64,000 nucleotides of DNA, from the NCBI GenBank assembly GCA_964372095.1, contig CAYJPV010000024.1, forward strand, positions 29,816 to 93,815, in the 5' to 3' direction. The notes below the pieces were generated by a model. The model saw only the letters and a program-made list of their open reading frames with translations, searched no databases and was not told the DNA's origin. Positions 52,773-61,500 of this stretch are shown here, in pieces. The position numbers and the translations under genes were made by a program. Numbering within the stretch: position 1 is the stretch's first letter; every line of letters starts with the position of its first letter. The stretch is from CAYJPV01 sp964372095. Its GTDB lineage: Bacteria > Acidobacteriota > Vicinamibacteria > Vicinamibacterales > JAKQTR01.

Positions 52773-53195
52773 TCACTGCCGCACGAGCAGGCGATCAATC
52801 ACCTGCGTGACGCCCGTCGTGTTGCGGGCTAGGCGCAGCGCCTGGTCGCGTTCCCCGACCGAGCCTACCGTGCCCGTCAGCGTGACCACGCCCCCGGTTG
52901 TCGAGACGTCGATCGCGCGCGCGCGCACGAGGTCGTCCAGCGCCATCTTCGACTTGATCCGGCCGCTCAGTGTGGCGTCTCCCAGGTAGTCGTCCACCTT
53001 GCCAGCCGCACGTCCGGCCCGCTCGTCGAGTTTGTCGAGGCGCTCGCGGACGGCGCCGGTATCCACGGTTACCGATGGGGCCGCCGTCGACCGCCAGCGT
53101 CCCCAGGCCACGTCGTCAAGAGTCCAGAACCCAAGAAGGTAGGCACCCAGTGCGACGATGGCGAGTATCAGGACGACCCGGAATAGAACTCTCAT
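52773..53195 (-). CDS. Membrane-anchored BON domain protein
   Basis: 140 residues. A single N-terminal membrane segment (VVLILAIVALGAYLLGFWT) is followed by a linker and one BON domain (IKSKMALDDLVRARAIDVST, then GVVTLTGTVGSVGERDQALR). BON domains bind phospholipid or protect the envelope, as in OsmY. GGAGGC precedes the ATG. It is followed by the YtxH gene 71 bases later. Confidence 0.88.
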   Translation of the reverse strand: MRVLFRVVLILAIVALGAYLLGFWTLDDVAWGRWRSTAAPSVTVDTGAVRERLDKLDERAGRAAGKVDDYLGDATLSGRIKSKMALDDLVRARAIDVSTTGGVVTLTGTVGSVGERDQALRLARNTTGVTQVIDRLLVRQ

Positions 53196-53220
53196 GACTG
53201 CCTCCAGTGACGCGCGGTCC

Positions 53221-53237
53221 CTAGTCCAGGGGACTAG
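53221..53237. other. Short perfect hairpin (CTAGTCC/GGACTAG)
   Basis: A 7-bp stem with a 3-base AGG loop. The arms use the same CTAGTCC heptamer as the repeat arrays elsewhere. It lies between the BON gene and the DedA gene; the rest of 53196-53406 shows no gene. Confidence 0.4.
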
Positions 53238-53406
53238 TGGATGGAGCTGAGATTGAGGATGACCGAGAGCACGCAGCGGAATCCTTCACGGAAGTAGACC
53301 TCTTGGTACAGCGTAGGGCGCAGGCGGCGGCCTGTCTGTGCAGTTGAGCACATCCGCTACAATAGAAGATTCGGCGTGCCGCCGGGCGACCGCCAGAAGG
53401 ATCCTC

Positions 53407-54057
53407 ATGGAATACGTGCACTGGTTCGTCGACTTCTTCCTGCACCTCGACAAACACCTGGCCGAGGTCATCGCGAACTACGGCGCGTATACGTACGCGT
53501 TGCTCTTCACGATCGTCTTCCTCGAAACCGGCCTGGTCGTCACCCCCATCCTGCCGGGCGACTCCCTGCTGTTCGCGGCCGGTACGTTCGCGGCGCTCGG
53601 CAGCCTGAACGTCTGGGTGGTGTTCGTGTTGTTGTGCGTGGCGGCCATCCTGGGCGACACGGTCAACTACGCGATCGGCGCGTATTTCGGCCCCAAGGTG
53701 TTCCACTTCCCGAAGTCACGGTTCTTCAACCCGGAACACCTGAAGAAGACCCACGCGTTCTACGAGAAGTACGGCGGGAAGACGATTATCATCGCCCGCT
53801 TCGTTCCGATCGTCCGCACCTTCGCGCCCTTCGTGGCTGGCATCGGGTCGATGACCTATCCGACGTTCCTCGCCTACAACATGATCGGGGGCGTGCTGTG
53901 GGTGGCGGTCTGCGTGTTTGCGGGCTACTTCTTCGGCAACCTGCCGATCGTCAGGCAGAACTTCAGCCTGGTCATCATTGCCATCGTCGTGATTTCCCTG
54001 CTGCCCGCCGTCTACGAGTACTGGAAGCACCGCCGGGAGGCGAAGGCGGCGGCGTAG
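53407..54057 (+). CDS. DedA/SNARE-associated family membrane protein
   Basis: 216 residues with the DedA fold: a re-entrant helix region (FTIVFLETGLVVTPILPGDS), the core ILGDTVNYAIGAYFGP and the arginine-containing stretch IARFVPIVRTFAPFVAGIGS. Bacterial DedA proteins act in lipid flipping and membrane homeostasis. AGAAGGA precedes the ATG. TACAAT near 53359 may be its -10. The hybrid kinase gene follows 77 bases later. Confidence 0.93.
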   Translation: MEYVHWFVDFFLHLDKHLAEVIANYGAYTYALLFTIVFLETGLVVTPILPGDSLLFAAGTFAALGSLNVWVVFVLLCVAAILGDTVNYAIGAYFGPKVFHFPKSRFFNPEHLKKTHAFYEKYGGKTIIIARFVPIVRTFAPFVAGIGSMTYPTFLAYNMIGGVLWVAVCVFAGYFFGNLPIVRQNFSLVIIAIVVISLLPAVYEYWKHRREAKAAA

Positions 54058-54134
54058 TCGCTGCGATCGATCGAAATTCTCTGTGCAACCGCAGGCCTGA
54101 TGCCTCGGCGAACCGTCCTATACTGCCTCTGATC

Positions 54135-56408
54135 ATGGGAGAGGCGCTGAGGCTGCTGATCGTTCAGGACTCCGACCACGACGCCCTGCTCGTCGTCCAG
54201 GCGTTGGAGCGAGGAGGGTACGCCCCGGACTGGGTCCGGGCCGAAAACCCGACGGAGTTCGCCGCGGCCCTCGACGGTCACCACTGGGACGTCGTGGTTG
54301 TGGACCACGGACTCCGCTGGCGCGACGGGGCGGCGACGCCGATCGAGCTGGCGACGCAGGCCGGCTGCGATGTCCCCGTGATCGTCGTCTCCAGCCGCCT
54401 CAGTGAGGCGACGGCCGTGGAGTTGATGCACGCCGGCGCGCACGATGTCCTGAGCCGGGAGAACCTCGACCGGCTGCCGCAGTCGGTGCGCCGCGAGATC
54501 CGCGAGGCCCGCGCCCGGGCCGAACGCCGGCGGGCCGAAGACGCGCTGCGGCTGAGCGAGGAGCGTTACCGCAAGCTGTTCGAAGAGGCCGGCGATGCGA
54601 TCTTCGTGGTCGAGACGCGCACCGGCCGCTATCTGGACGCCAACCGGGCCGCCGAGCGGCTCACCGGCCGACCGGTACGGGACCTCCGGAAGATGGTCAC
54701 CGCCGATGTGTGCCGCGGCGTCGCGCCGGCGCAGCTTCCCCTGGGCTATCAGGTGTCCGCCGCGCTGAATCGCGGCGAGGTGGAATTCGTCAGACCGGAC
54801 GGCGCAATCCGCACGGCGCTGCTGAGCACGGTCGACATCACCCCCGACGTCCTCTACGGGATCGCGCATGACATCACCGATCGCAAACGCGCCGAAGAAG
54901 CCCTGCGCCGCGGGGAAGAGGAACTGCGGAGCATCTTCAGCGCTGCGCCGACCGGTATCGCGGTGGTCGTTGGACGTACCATCCAGTCCGCCAACGACCG
55001 GCTCTGCGAGCTGACCGGCTACGCCCACGACGAGCTCATCGGGCGAGACACGAGCGGCCTTTACGAGACGGGGGCCGAGTTCGAACGCGTCGGCCGGGAA
55101 ACCATCCGGCAGATCCGCCACGCCGGGAAAGGTTCGCTGGAGACGCGCTGGGTCCGCAAGAATGGCTCGACGCTCGACGTCCTGTTGTCGTGGGCCCAGA
55201 TCGATCCGCAGGATCCCGGTCGCGGCGTGACGTTCGCGGTGCTCGACGTGACCAAGTCGCTGCGCCTGGAAGAGGACCTGCGCCAGTCCCAGCGCGTCGA
55301 GTCTCTCGGGCGGCTGTCGGCTGCGGTCGCCCACGATTTCAACAACCTGCTCAGCCCGATCCTCGGGTACTCGGAACTCCTGCTGGCCGAGATGCACCCG
55401 ACCGACGAACGCCGCGAAGACGTGCGGGAGATCGAGTTGGCCGCCCGCCGGGCCAGGGAACTCACGCGGCAGTTGCTCGCCTTCGGGCGGAAGCAGTCGC
55501 TGCACCCCCGCCCCCTGGATCTGAATACGGTGGCCACCGGGCTCGAGCGGCTGCTTCGTGGTGCGCTGCGGGAAGACATCCAGCTCACCATTGTCCGGCA
55601 CACGGAACCGTGCGTGGTCATGGCGGATCAGGGGCAGACCGAGCAGGTCGTGATGAACCTGGTTGTGAACGCGCAGGACGCGATGCCGCACGGGGGGCGC
55701 CTGACGGTTCGAATCGGGACGCTCGAACTCTCGGATGACGATTGCGCGACGCGGCCGGGCACGAACCCAGGGCGCTACGGCGTGCTGGTGGTGGCCGACA
55801 CCGGATCGGGCATGGACCCGGAGACGAAGACCCGCATCTTCGAGCCGTTCTTCTCGACCAAGGGGGAACGCGGAACGGGCCTCGGCCTGAGCACGGTGTA
55901 CGGGATCGTCACGCAGCATGGCGGCCACGTCAGCGTGGACTCCGAGCCGGGACGGGGCAGTGTGTTCGAAGTGTACTTTCCCGCCACGGACGCCGCTCCG
56001 GCGGCGGAGGCGCTGCCGGCGCTGGCGCTCGAGCGGCGGCACGGATCGGAGACGATCCTGCTGGTCGAAGACAACGAGGCCGTTCGCCACCTGGCCGAAA
56101 CCGTCCTGCGGCGCGAGGGGTACACGGTGCTGTCGGCCGCCGGGGGCCTCGAAGCGATGGCCCTGCTCGACGAGCACCAGCGGGTCCATCTGCTGCTGAC
56201 GGACGTCGTCATGTCCGGGATGGACGGCCGGGCGCTGCACCGGGTGGTCGCCGAGCGATGCCCGGGCGTCAAGGTTCTCTACATGTCCGGCTACACCGAT
56301 GATGTCGTCGCGGACCGCGGCGTGCTGCTCGAGGGCGCCCCGTTCGTGGAGAAGCCGTTTTCCGTGGCGGCACTCGCCCGGAAGGTGCGCGAGATCCTGG
56401 AGAGCTGA
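54135..56408 (+). CDS. Hybrid histidine kinase: REC-PAS-PAS-HisKA-HATPase-REC
   Basis: 757 residues. An N-terminal receiver (phospho-Asp in VVVVDHGLRW) has Arg where the conserved Lys usually stands (VLSRENL). Two PAS domains follow (LFEEAGDAIFVVETRTGRYL; IFSAAPTGIAVVVGRTIQSA). The kinase has its H-box in AVAHDFNNLLSPILGYSE, its ATP site in MNLVVNAQDAMPHGG and GTGLGLSTVYGI, and a second receiver ends the protein (LLLTDVVMSGMDG). No membrane segment is seen, so it is likely cytoplasmic. It senses a ligand or redox state through PAS. The YigZ gene follows after 3 bases. Confidence 0.92.
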   Translation: MGEALRLLIVQDSDHDALLVVQALERGGYAPDWVRAENPTEFAAALDGHHWDVVVVDHGLRWRDGAATPIELATQAGCDVPVIVVSSRLSEATAVELMHAGAHDVLSRENLDRLPQSVRREIREARARAERRRAEDALRLSEERYRKLFEEAGDAIFVVETRTGRYLDANRAAERLTGRPVRDLRKMVTADVCRGVAPAQLPLGYQVSAALNRGEVEFVRPDGAIRTALLSTVDITPDVLYGIAHDITDRKRAEEALRRGEEELRSIFSAAPTGIAVVVGRTIQSANDRLCELTGYAHDELIGRDTSGLYETGAEFERVGRETIRQIRHAGKGSLETRWVRKNGSTLDVLLSWAQIDPQDPGRGVTFAVLDVTKSLRLEEDLRQSQRVESLGRLSAAVAHDFNNLLSPILGYSELLLAEMHPTDERREDVREIELAARRARELTRQLLAFGRKQSLHPRPLDLNTVATGLERLLRGALREDIQLTIVRHTEPCVVMADQGQTEQVVMNLVVNAQDAMPHGGRLTVRIGTLELSDDDCATRPGTNPGRYGVLVVADTGSGMDPETKTRIFEPFFSTKGERGTGLGLSTVYGIVTQHGGHVSVDSEPGRGSVFEVYFPATDAAPAAEALPALALERRHGSETILLVEDNEAVRHLAETVLRREGYTVLSAAGGLEAMALLDEHQRVHLLLTDVVMSGMDGRALHRVVAERCPGVKVLYMSGYTDDVVADRGVLLEGAPFVEKPFSVAALARKVREILES

Positions 56409-56411
56409 TCG

Positions 56412-57026
56412 ATGGCCGCCTCCCGGTACTTCGTGCCCGCCGGGACGCATCGCGTCGCCGACGAAATCAGACGCAGCCGGTTCATCACGACTCTTGCGCG
56501 GGCAGCGAGCGTGGCTGAGGCGCAACTGTTCATCCAACAGGTCCGGGATGAATTCCCGGACGCGACGCACCACTGCTGGGCGTACGTGGTCGGCCCGCCT
56601 GGCACGACGGCCCAGATTGGCATGAGCGACGACGGCGAGCCGCACGGGACCGCCGGGCGTCCGATGCTCAACGCCTTGCTGCACGCGGATGTCGGCGACG
56701 TGGCCGCCGTCGTGACCCGCTACTACGGTGGCACGAACCTGGGGACCGGCGGCCTCGTGCGCGCGTACGGCGGGGGCGTGATCCGGGCGCTCGAAACACT
56801 GCCCCGGATCGAACGGATCGCATTCGTGGCGGTGTCCGTCGCACTCGACTACGCACGAGTGTCCGCGTTCGAGCAGATCCTGCCCGCATTCGAGGCCCGG
56901 GTCGACGGCCGGCGTTTCGAGGCCGTCGTGACCTTCGACCTCCGGATCCCGGACTCCCAGATCGAGCCGTTCCGTGCGGCCGTGCTCGACCTGACGCGCG
57001 GCCAGTCGCACGTCGTGATGTCCTAG
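56412..57026 (+). CDS. YigZ/IMPACT family protein
   Basis: 204 residues. The IMPACT domain shows KSRFI-type start (RRSRFITTLARAAS), ATHHCWAYVVG, SDDGEPHGTAGRPMLNAL and VVTRYYGGTNLGTGGLVRAY. A C-terminal ferredoxin-like domain follows. The E. coli homologue YigZ has no firmly known function. It sits 3 bases after the hybrid kinase and may share its mRNA. Confidence 0.95.
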   Translation: MAASRYFVPAGTHRVADEIRRSRFITTLARAASVAEAQLFIQQVRDEFPDATHHCWAYVVGPPGTTAQIGMSDDGEPHGTAGRPMLNALLHADVGDVAAVVTRYYGGTNLGTGGLVRAYGGGVIRALETLPRIERIAFVAVSVALDYARVSAFEQILPAFEARVDGRRFEAVVTFDLRIPDSQIEPFRAAVLDLTRGQSHVVMS

Positions 57027-57157
57027 CCCCCGTTGATTCCTGCCTGGCGAGTCCCGATGGCGGGTGCCCGCGCGGGCATCCGCTATCGGAGGCTGTGATA
57101 GAGTGCCGCTTCGAACGCGCCCCGCACGGGCCGCAGATGCCGCCGGAGGATGGTCCT

Positions 57158-58474
57158 ATGAACGTACGCCGTGTCTTGATTGCCCTGCTGCTTGTCGTGG
57201 CGTGTGCCGCCCCGGGGATGGCGCAGGCACCGGCCGCCGGTGCACCCGAGTCCGCCGGCATGTCATCCGAGCGGCTGAAGCGGCTGGATGCCGTCATGCG
57301 TGAGTATGCCGACGCAGGTCGCATCGGCGGCACGGTGACGCTGATTCTGCGCGGCGGCAGGGTCGTCAACCACGGTGCCGCAGGCTGGCTGGACCGGGAG
57401 AGCCGGACGCCGATGCGGACGGATGCCATCTTCCGTGCGGCGTCCATGTCGAAGGCCGTCACGAGCGTCGCCGTCGTCATGCTGCTGGAAGAAGGCAGAC
57501 TCCTGCTCACCGACCCCGTGTGGAAGTACATCCCGGCCTTCCGGGAGACGACCGTTGCCGTGCCTCCGCCGCCAGGGACGGCCGGCTCCGGGCGTTTCGG
57601 TGTCGTGCCCGCGAAGCGGGCCATCACCATCCGCGACCTGCTCACACACACCGCGGGCATCTCCTACGGCCAGTCTCTTGCGGCCGAACAGTACAGAGCT
57701 GCCGGGGTGCAGGGATGGTATTTCGCGGACAAGCAGGAACCGATCGCGGCCGTCATCGACCGTCTGGCGAAACTGCCGTTCGACGCCCAGCCCGGCGAAC
57801 GTTTCGTCTACGGCTTCAACACCGACATCCTCGGCGTTGTCGTCGAGAAGGTGTCAGGCCTGACGCTGGACACCTTCTTCAAAACCCGCATCTTCGATCC
57901 GCTCAAGATGAACGACACGTCGTTCTTCCTGCCGCCCGGGAAGAAGGACCGTCTTGCCGTGGTGTACGCGGCGACAACCGACGGCCGGCTGGTACGTGCC
58001 CCGGACGGCGCGGATGGACAAGGTGCGTACGTGGACGGGCCGCGCGCGTGTTTCTCGGGCGGCGCCGGGTTGTTGACGACCGCGTCCGACTACGCACGGT
58101 TGCTGCAGATGCTCCTCAATGGCGGCGAACTGGACGGTGTGCGGCTGCTCAGCCCGCTGTCGGTCGAACTGATGACGTCCAATCACGTCGGGACGCTCTA
58201 CCAGGACGGTAACTTCGGGTTCGGACTGGGTTTCGAGATTGTCGAGACACCGGGGAAGGCCGGCCGCCCGGCCGCGCCGGGCTCGTACGGATGGGGCGGG
58301 GCGTACCACTCGCGGTACCTGGTCGACCCACGCGAGCAGATGGTGGCCGTGTTTTTCTCGCAGATCCTCCCGTCGGGCGGGCTGGACCTGCAGGACAAGT
58401 TCCGGGTGCTGACCTATCAGGCGATCACCGGGCCGGTTCCGACGGTGCCGGCGGCGGGGGGGAAGAAGAAGTAG
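57158..58474 (+). CDS. Class C beta-lactamase-like serine hydrolase
   Basis: 438 residues with a signal peptide (about 1-22, LLLVVACAAPGMA). The SxxK motif is Ser96-Met-Ser-Lys99 in RAASMSKAV. The tyrosine motif is in YGFNTDILG. Near the end there is GWGGAYHSRYLVDP in place of the KTG triad. It acts outside the cytoplasm as an esterase, carboxypeptidase or beta-lactamase; a true resistance role is not shown. A GGAGG signal stands ahead of the ATG. The stop lies at the edge of a 7-bp repeat array. Confidence 0.92.
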   Translation: MNVRRVLIALLLVVACAAPGMAQAPAAGAPESAGMSSERLKRLDAVMREYADAGRIGGTVTLILRGGRVVNHGAAGWLDRESRTPMRTDAIFRAASMSKAVTSVAVVMLLEEGRLLLTDPVWKYIPAFRETTVAVPPPPGTAGSGRFGVVPAKRAITIRDLLTHTAGISYGQSLAAEQYRAAGVQGWYFADKQEPIAAVIDRLAKLPFDAQPGERFVYGFNTDILGVVVEKVSGLTLDTFFKTRIFDPLKMNDTSFFLPPGKKDRLAVVYAATTDGRLVRAPDGADGQGAYVDGPRACFSGGAGLLTTASDYARLLQMLLNGGELDGVRLLSPLSVELMTSNHVGTLYQDGNFGFGLGFEIVETPGKAGRPAAPGSYGWGGAYHSRYLVDPREQMVAVFFSQILPSGGLDLQDKFRVLTYQAITGPVPTVPAAGGKKK

Positions 58475-58572
58475 GAAGTAGGGACAAGGGGCAAGGGGCA
58501 GGGGACAGGGGACAGGTGGGGGACATTCCCCTGCCTTTCCCTAGCCCCTTGTCCCTTTCCCCTTGCCCCTAG
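58475..58572. repeat. Heptanucleotide array with inverted arms (GGGACAAG / CCCTTGTCC)
   Basis: Left arm units GGGACAA, GGGGCAA and GGGGACA face right arm units CCCTTGT and CCCCTTG. They pair as a long imperfect hairpin between two convergent genes. The final CCCCTAG provides the stop of the efflux fusion gene. Confidence 0.85.
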
Positions 58573-61500
58573 AACGTCATCCCCGGATCAATCGTCCCCG
58601 TGACGAACGCCAGCATCACCCGCGCGACGCGGTAGTCGCGCTGCGCCCGCGCCAGGTTGGCTCGCGCCGCCCGCAGATTGAGCTGCGCGTCCTGCACCTC
58701 GAGGTTGGTCTTGACGCCCAGTTCGTAGCCCTTCTCCGCGAGGAAGACGAGTTTCTCGGCCTGCTGCATCGTGCCAGCGACGGCATTCAGCAGCTCGGTC
58801 GACTCCCGGACGGCATCAACGGCAGCACGAACCTCGACGGCCACGGCATCCTTGGCCCGTTGTTCGTCCAGCACCAGCTGGTTGAGGTCGCTACGCGCCT
58901 GGGCGACGCGGCCGGCCGTCCGCTTGCCGTCGAACAACGGCACCGTCAGGTAGAGCCCCGCGTTCCACGTCGTGCCGGTTGACGACAACGTCTTGAGCGC
59001 GAGATGGCGTTTGCCGAATCCCGCCGAGAAATCCAGGCGCGGCTTGTTGCCGGCCTTGGCGATCGTCACGATCTCCCCGTAGATGCTCCGCTGGCTGGCC
59101 AACTGGGCCAGTTCCGGGCGACGGCTGAGGGCTTCCGCGATGACGCCCTCCGCATCGGGCACCGTGCCAATCCCGGTGGCCAGATCCCCGCGCAGCTCGA
59201 AGTCGGCATGCGGGTCGGCCATCAGGAACCGGAGGCGGTCCTTGGCCTGGCGAACCGCGTTCTCGGCGCGGATGACGGCCGGCTTCGCGTTCTGGGCCAC
59301 CACCTCCGCCGACAGGACTTCGTAGTCCGTGGTCGTGCCGGCCGCGTGACGCCGCCGGGTTTCGGCGAGCACCCGTTCTTTCTGTGCCAGGTCCTCGCGC
59401 GCGATCGCGATGCCCTCCTGGGCGACGAGCACGTCGAAGAAGGCCGTCGCCACGTCACGCGTCACCGTGTGCCGGGCCTGCCGCAACTGGTCCTCCGCGA
59501 ACGTGAATCCCATGCGGGCGGCCCTGATCGCTGCGCCCACCTGGCCCCACGTGAAGACCACCTGCGACAGTTTCACTTCGGCGGCGGTGACCTCCTGCCG
59601 GCCGCCGAAGAGTTCGCCGAAGTCGAACGACTCTGACGAATCGCCCGAGTCACCGCTGGTGCCGGAGTCGGAACCCGTGTCACCCAGGTTGGCAAACAGC
59701 TTGCTCTGGCTGTCGTCGAACTGGCGCATGTAGACGCCCGACGCGGTCACCTGCGGCATGGCGGCTGCGCGTTCTTCGAGGTACTTGCCCTGCACCCAGG
59801 ACTTGTACTCCTCCGCCTTCTTCACCACGGGACTTTGCTTGAGCGCCACCGCCAACACGTCTTCGAGCGTCATCGTCCGGGCTGCCGCCGCCGCAGATGC
59901 CTGCTGCGCGGAAGCCAGCGCCCCTGGCGTGACCGTCAATGTGTGCGACGGCGATCCCGTGGCCTGGTCGACGACCTGCGCCTGCGCCGTGGCCAGTCCG
60001 GGGCCCGCGACGAGGAGGCAGGCGAGGGCTGCGGCCGCTACCTGCTTCTTCCGGCCGAAGAGCCACGCCGACACGTCGTCGAGCAGCGTGTAGACGACGG
60101 GCACGACGATCAGCGTCAGCAACGTGGATGTGATAAGGCCGCCGACGACGGCGCGGGCCATGGGCGCCCGGAACTCCGCGCCTTCGCCGATCGCGAAGAA
60201 CAGCGGCAGCATGCCGAAGATCATGGCCGTGGTCGTCATCAGGATAGGCCGCAGCCGCGTGCGCCCGGCCACGATCAGCGCCTCCCGGCGACCGATCCCT
60301 CGCGACCGCAGCACCTTCGTGTAGTCGATCAGCAGGATGGCGTTCTTCGTGACCAGCCCCATGAGCATGATCAGCCCGATGAGCGACATGATGTTGATGG
60401 TGTCGCCGGTGAGGTACAACGTCCCCGCCATCCCGACGATGGACAGGGGCAGCGACAGCATGATCGACAACGGATCGATAAACGACTCGAACTGCGCAGC
60501 GAGAATGAGGTAGACGAAGATGATGGCCAGAAGCAGCGCTTCGGCCAGGTAGCCGAACGACTCGATCATCATCTCGGTGTCGCCGCCCAGCACGAGTTTG
60601 TAGCCAGGGGCGAGGGTGACCCGCTCGGCCGCGACGGTCGCCAGCGTCCCGGCGGTCCCCAGCGGCAGGTTGTCGAGGTTCGCGTCCACGATCAGCTGGC
60701 GCGACATGTTACGCCTGCCGATCTCCGCAGGCGACGTCGCCCGGGTGAACGTGACGAGGTCGCTCAGCGGGACGAGCGCGAGGCCCGTGTCCGTCGGCAC
60801 GGCTGTCTTGAGGTCCGCAACCTGTCCGATGTCCCCGCGCAGCTGCTGCGGCAGTCGCACCCGGACGTTGACGGCCTCGCCGTCCGCATCCTCGTAGGTC
60901 GTGACCGCCTGCCCGCCGACGAGCACGGCAATGGTGTTGGCCAGCGAGCCGCTGTCGAGCCCCGACGCCGCCGTGCGTTCGCGGTCCACGACCAGCCGGT
61001 ACTCGGGCAGGTCGTCTTCCATGCCGGCCTCGATGTCCACGATGCCAGGCACGGTGTACATTTCCCGCTTCAGTTCACGGGCATACCGTTTCAGTGTCGC
61101 GATGTCGTCGCCCTGAATCGCGACCTGCAGGGGCTTCTGCCACGCGTCCGGGTCTTCCTGCACCGACAGGACGATGCCCGGTACCTTCTGGAGGCGCAGC
61201 CGCGCGTTGTGGATGAAGGCCTTCGTCTTCACGGTCCGTTCGTGTTTGTCCACGAGTTTCACGAACACCATCGCGTCGCGAACCGTGTCGGCATCGCCGG
61301 ATCCGATGGACGCGTACGTGTACCGCACTTCCTTGAACTCACCGAGCGCCTCCAGCACCTCTTCGAGGCGGCCGCGTGTCTCGGTGAGGGACGATCCGGG
61401 AGCGCTCTTGATCTTCACGACGAACTCGCCCTGGTCGAACGGCGGCTGGAATTCGGCCTGCAGGACGCCGAACACCCCCAGGCCGCCGACGAACGCCGCG

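Noticed and set aside
54012..57011. Long minus-strand open frame opposite the kinase
   Set aside because: It mirrors the hybrid kinase and YigZ genes, lacks domains, and both plus-strand genes are firmly identified.
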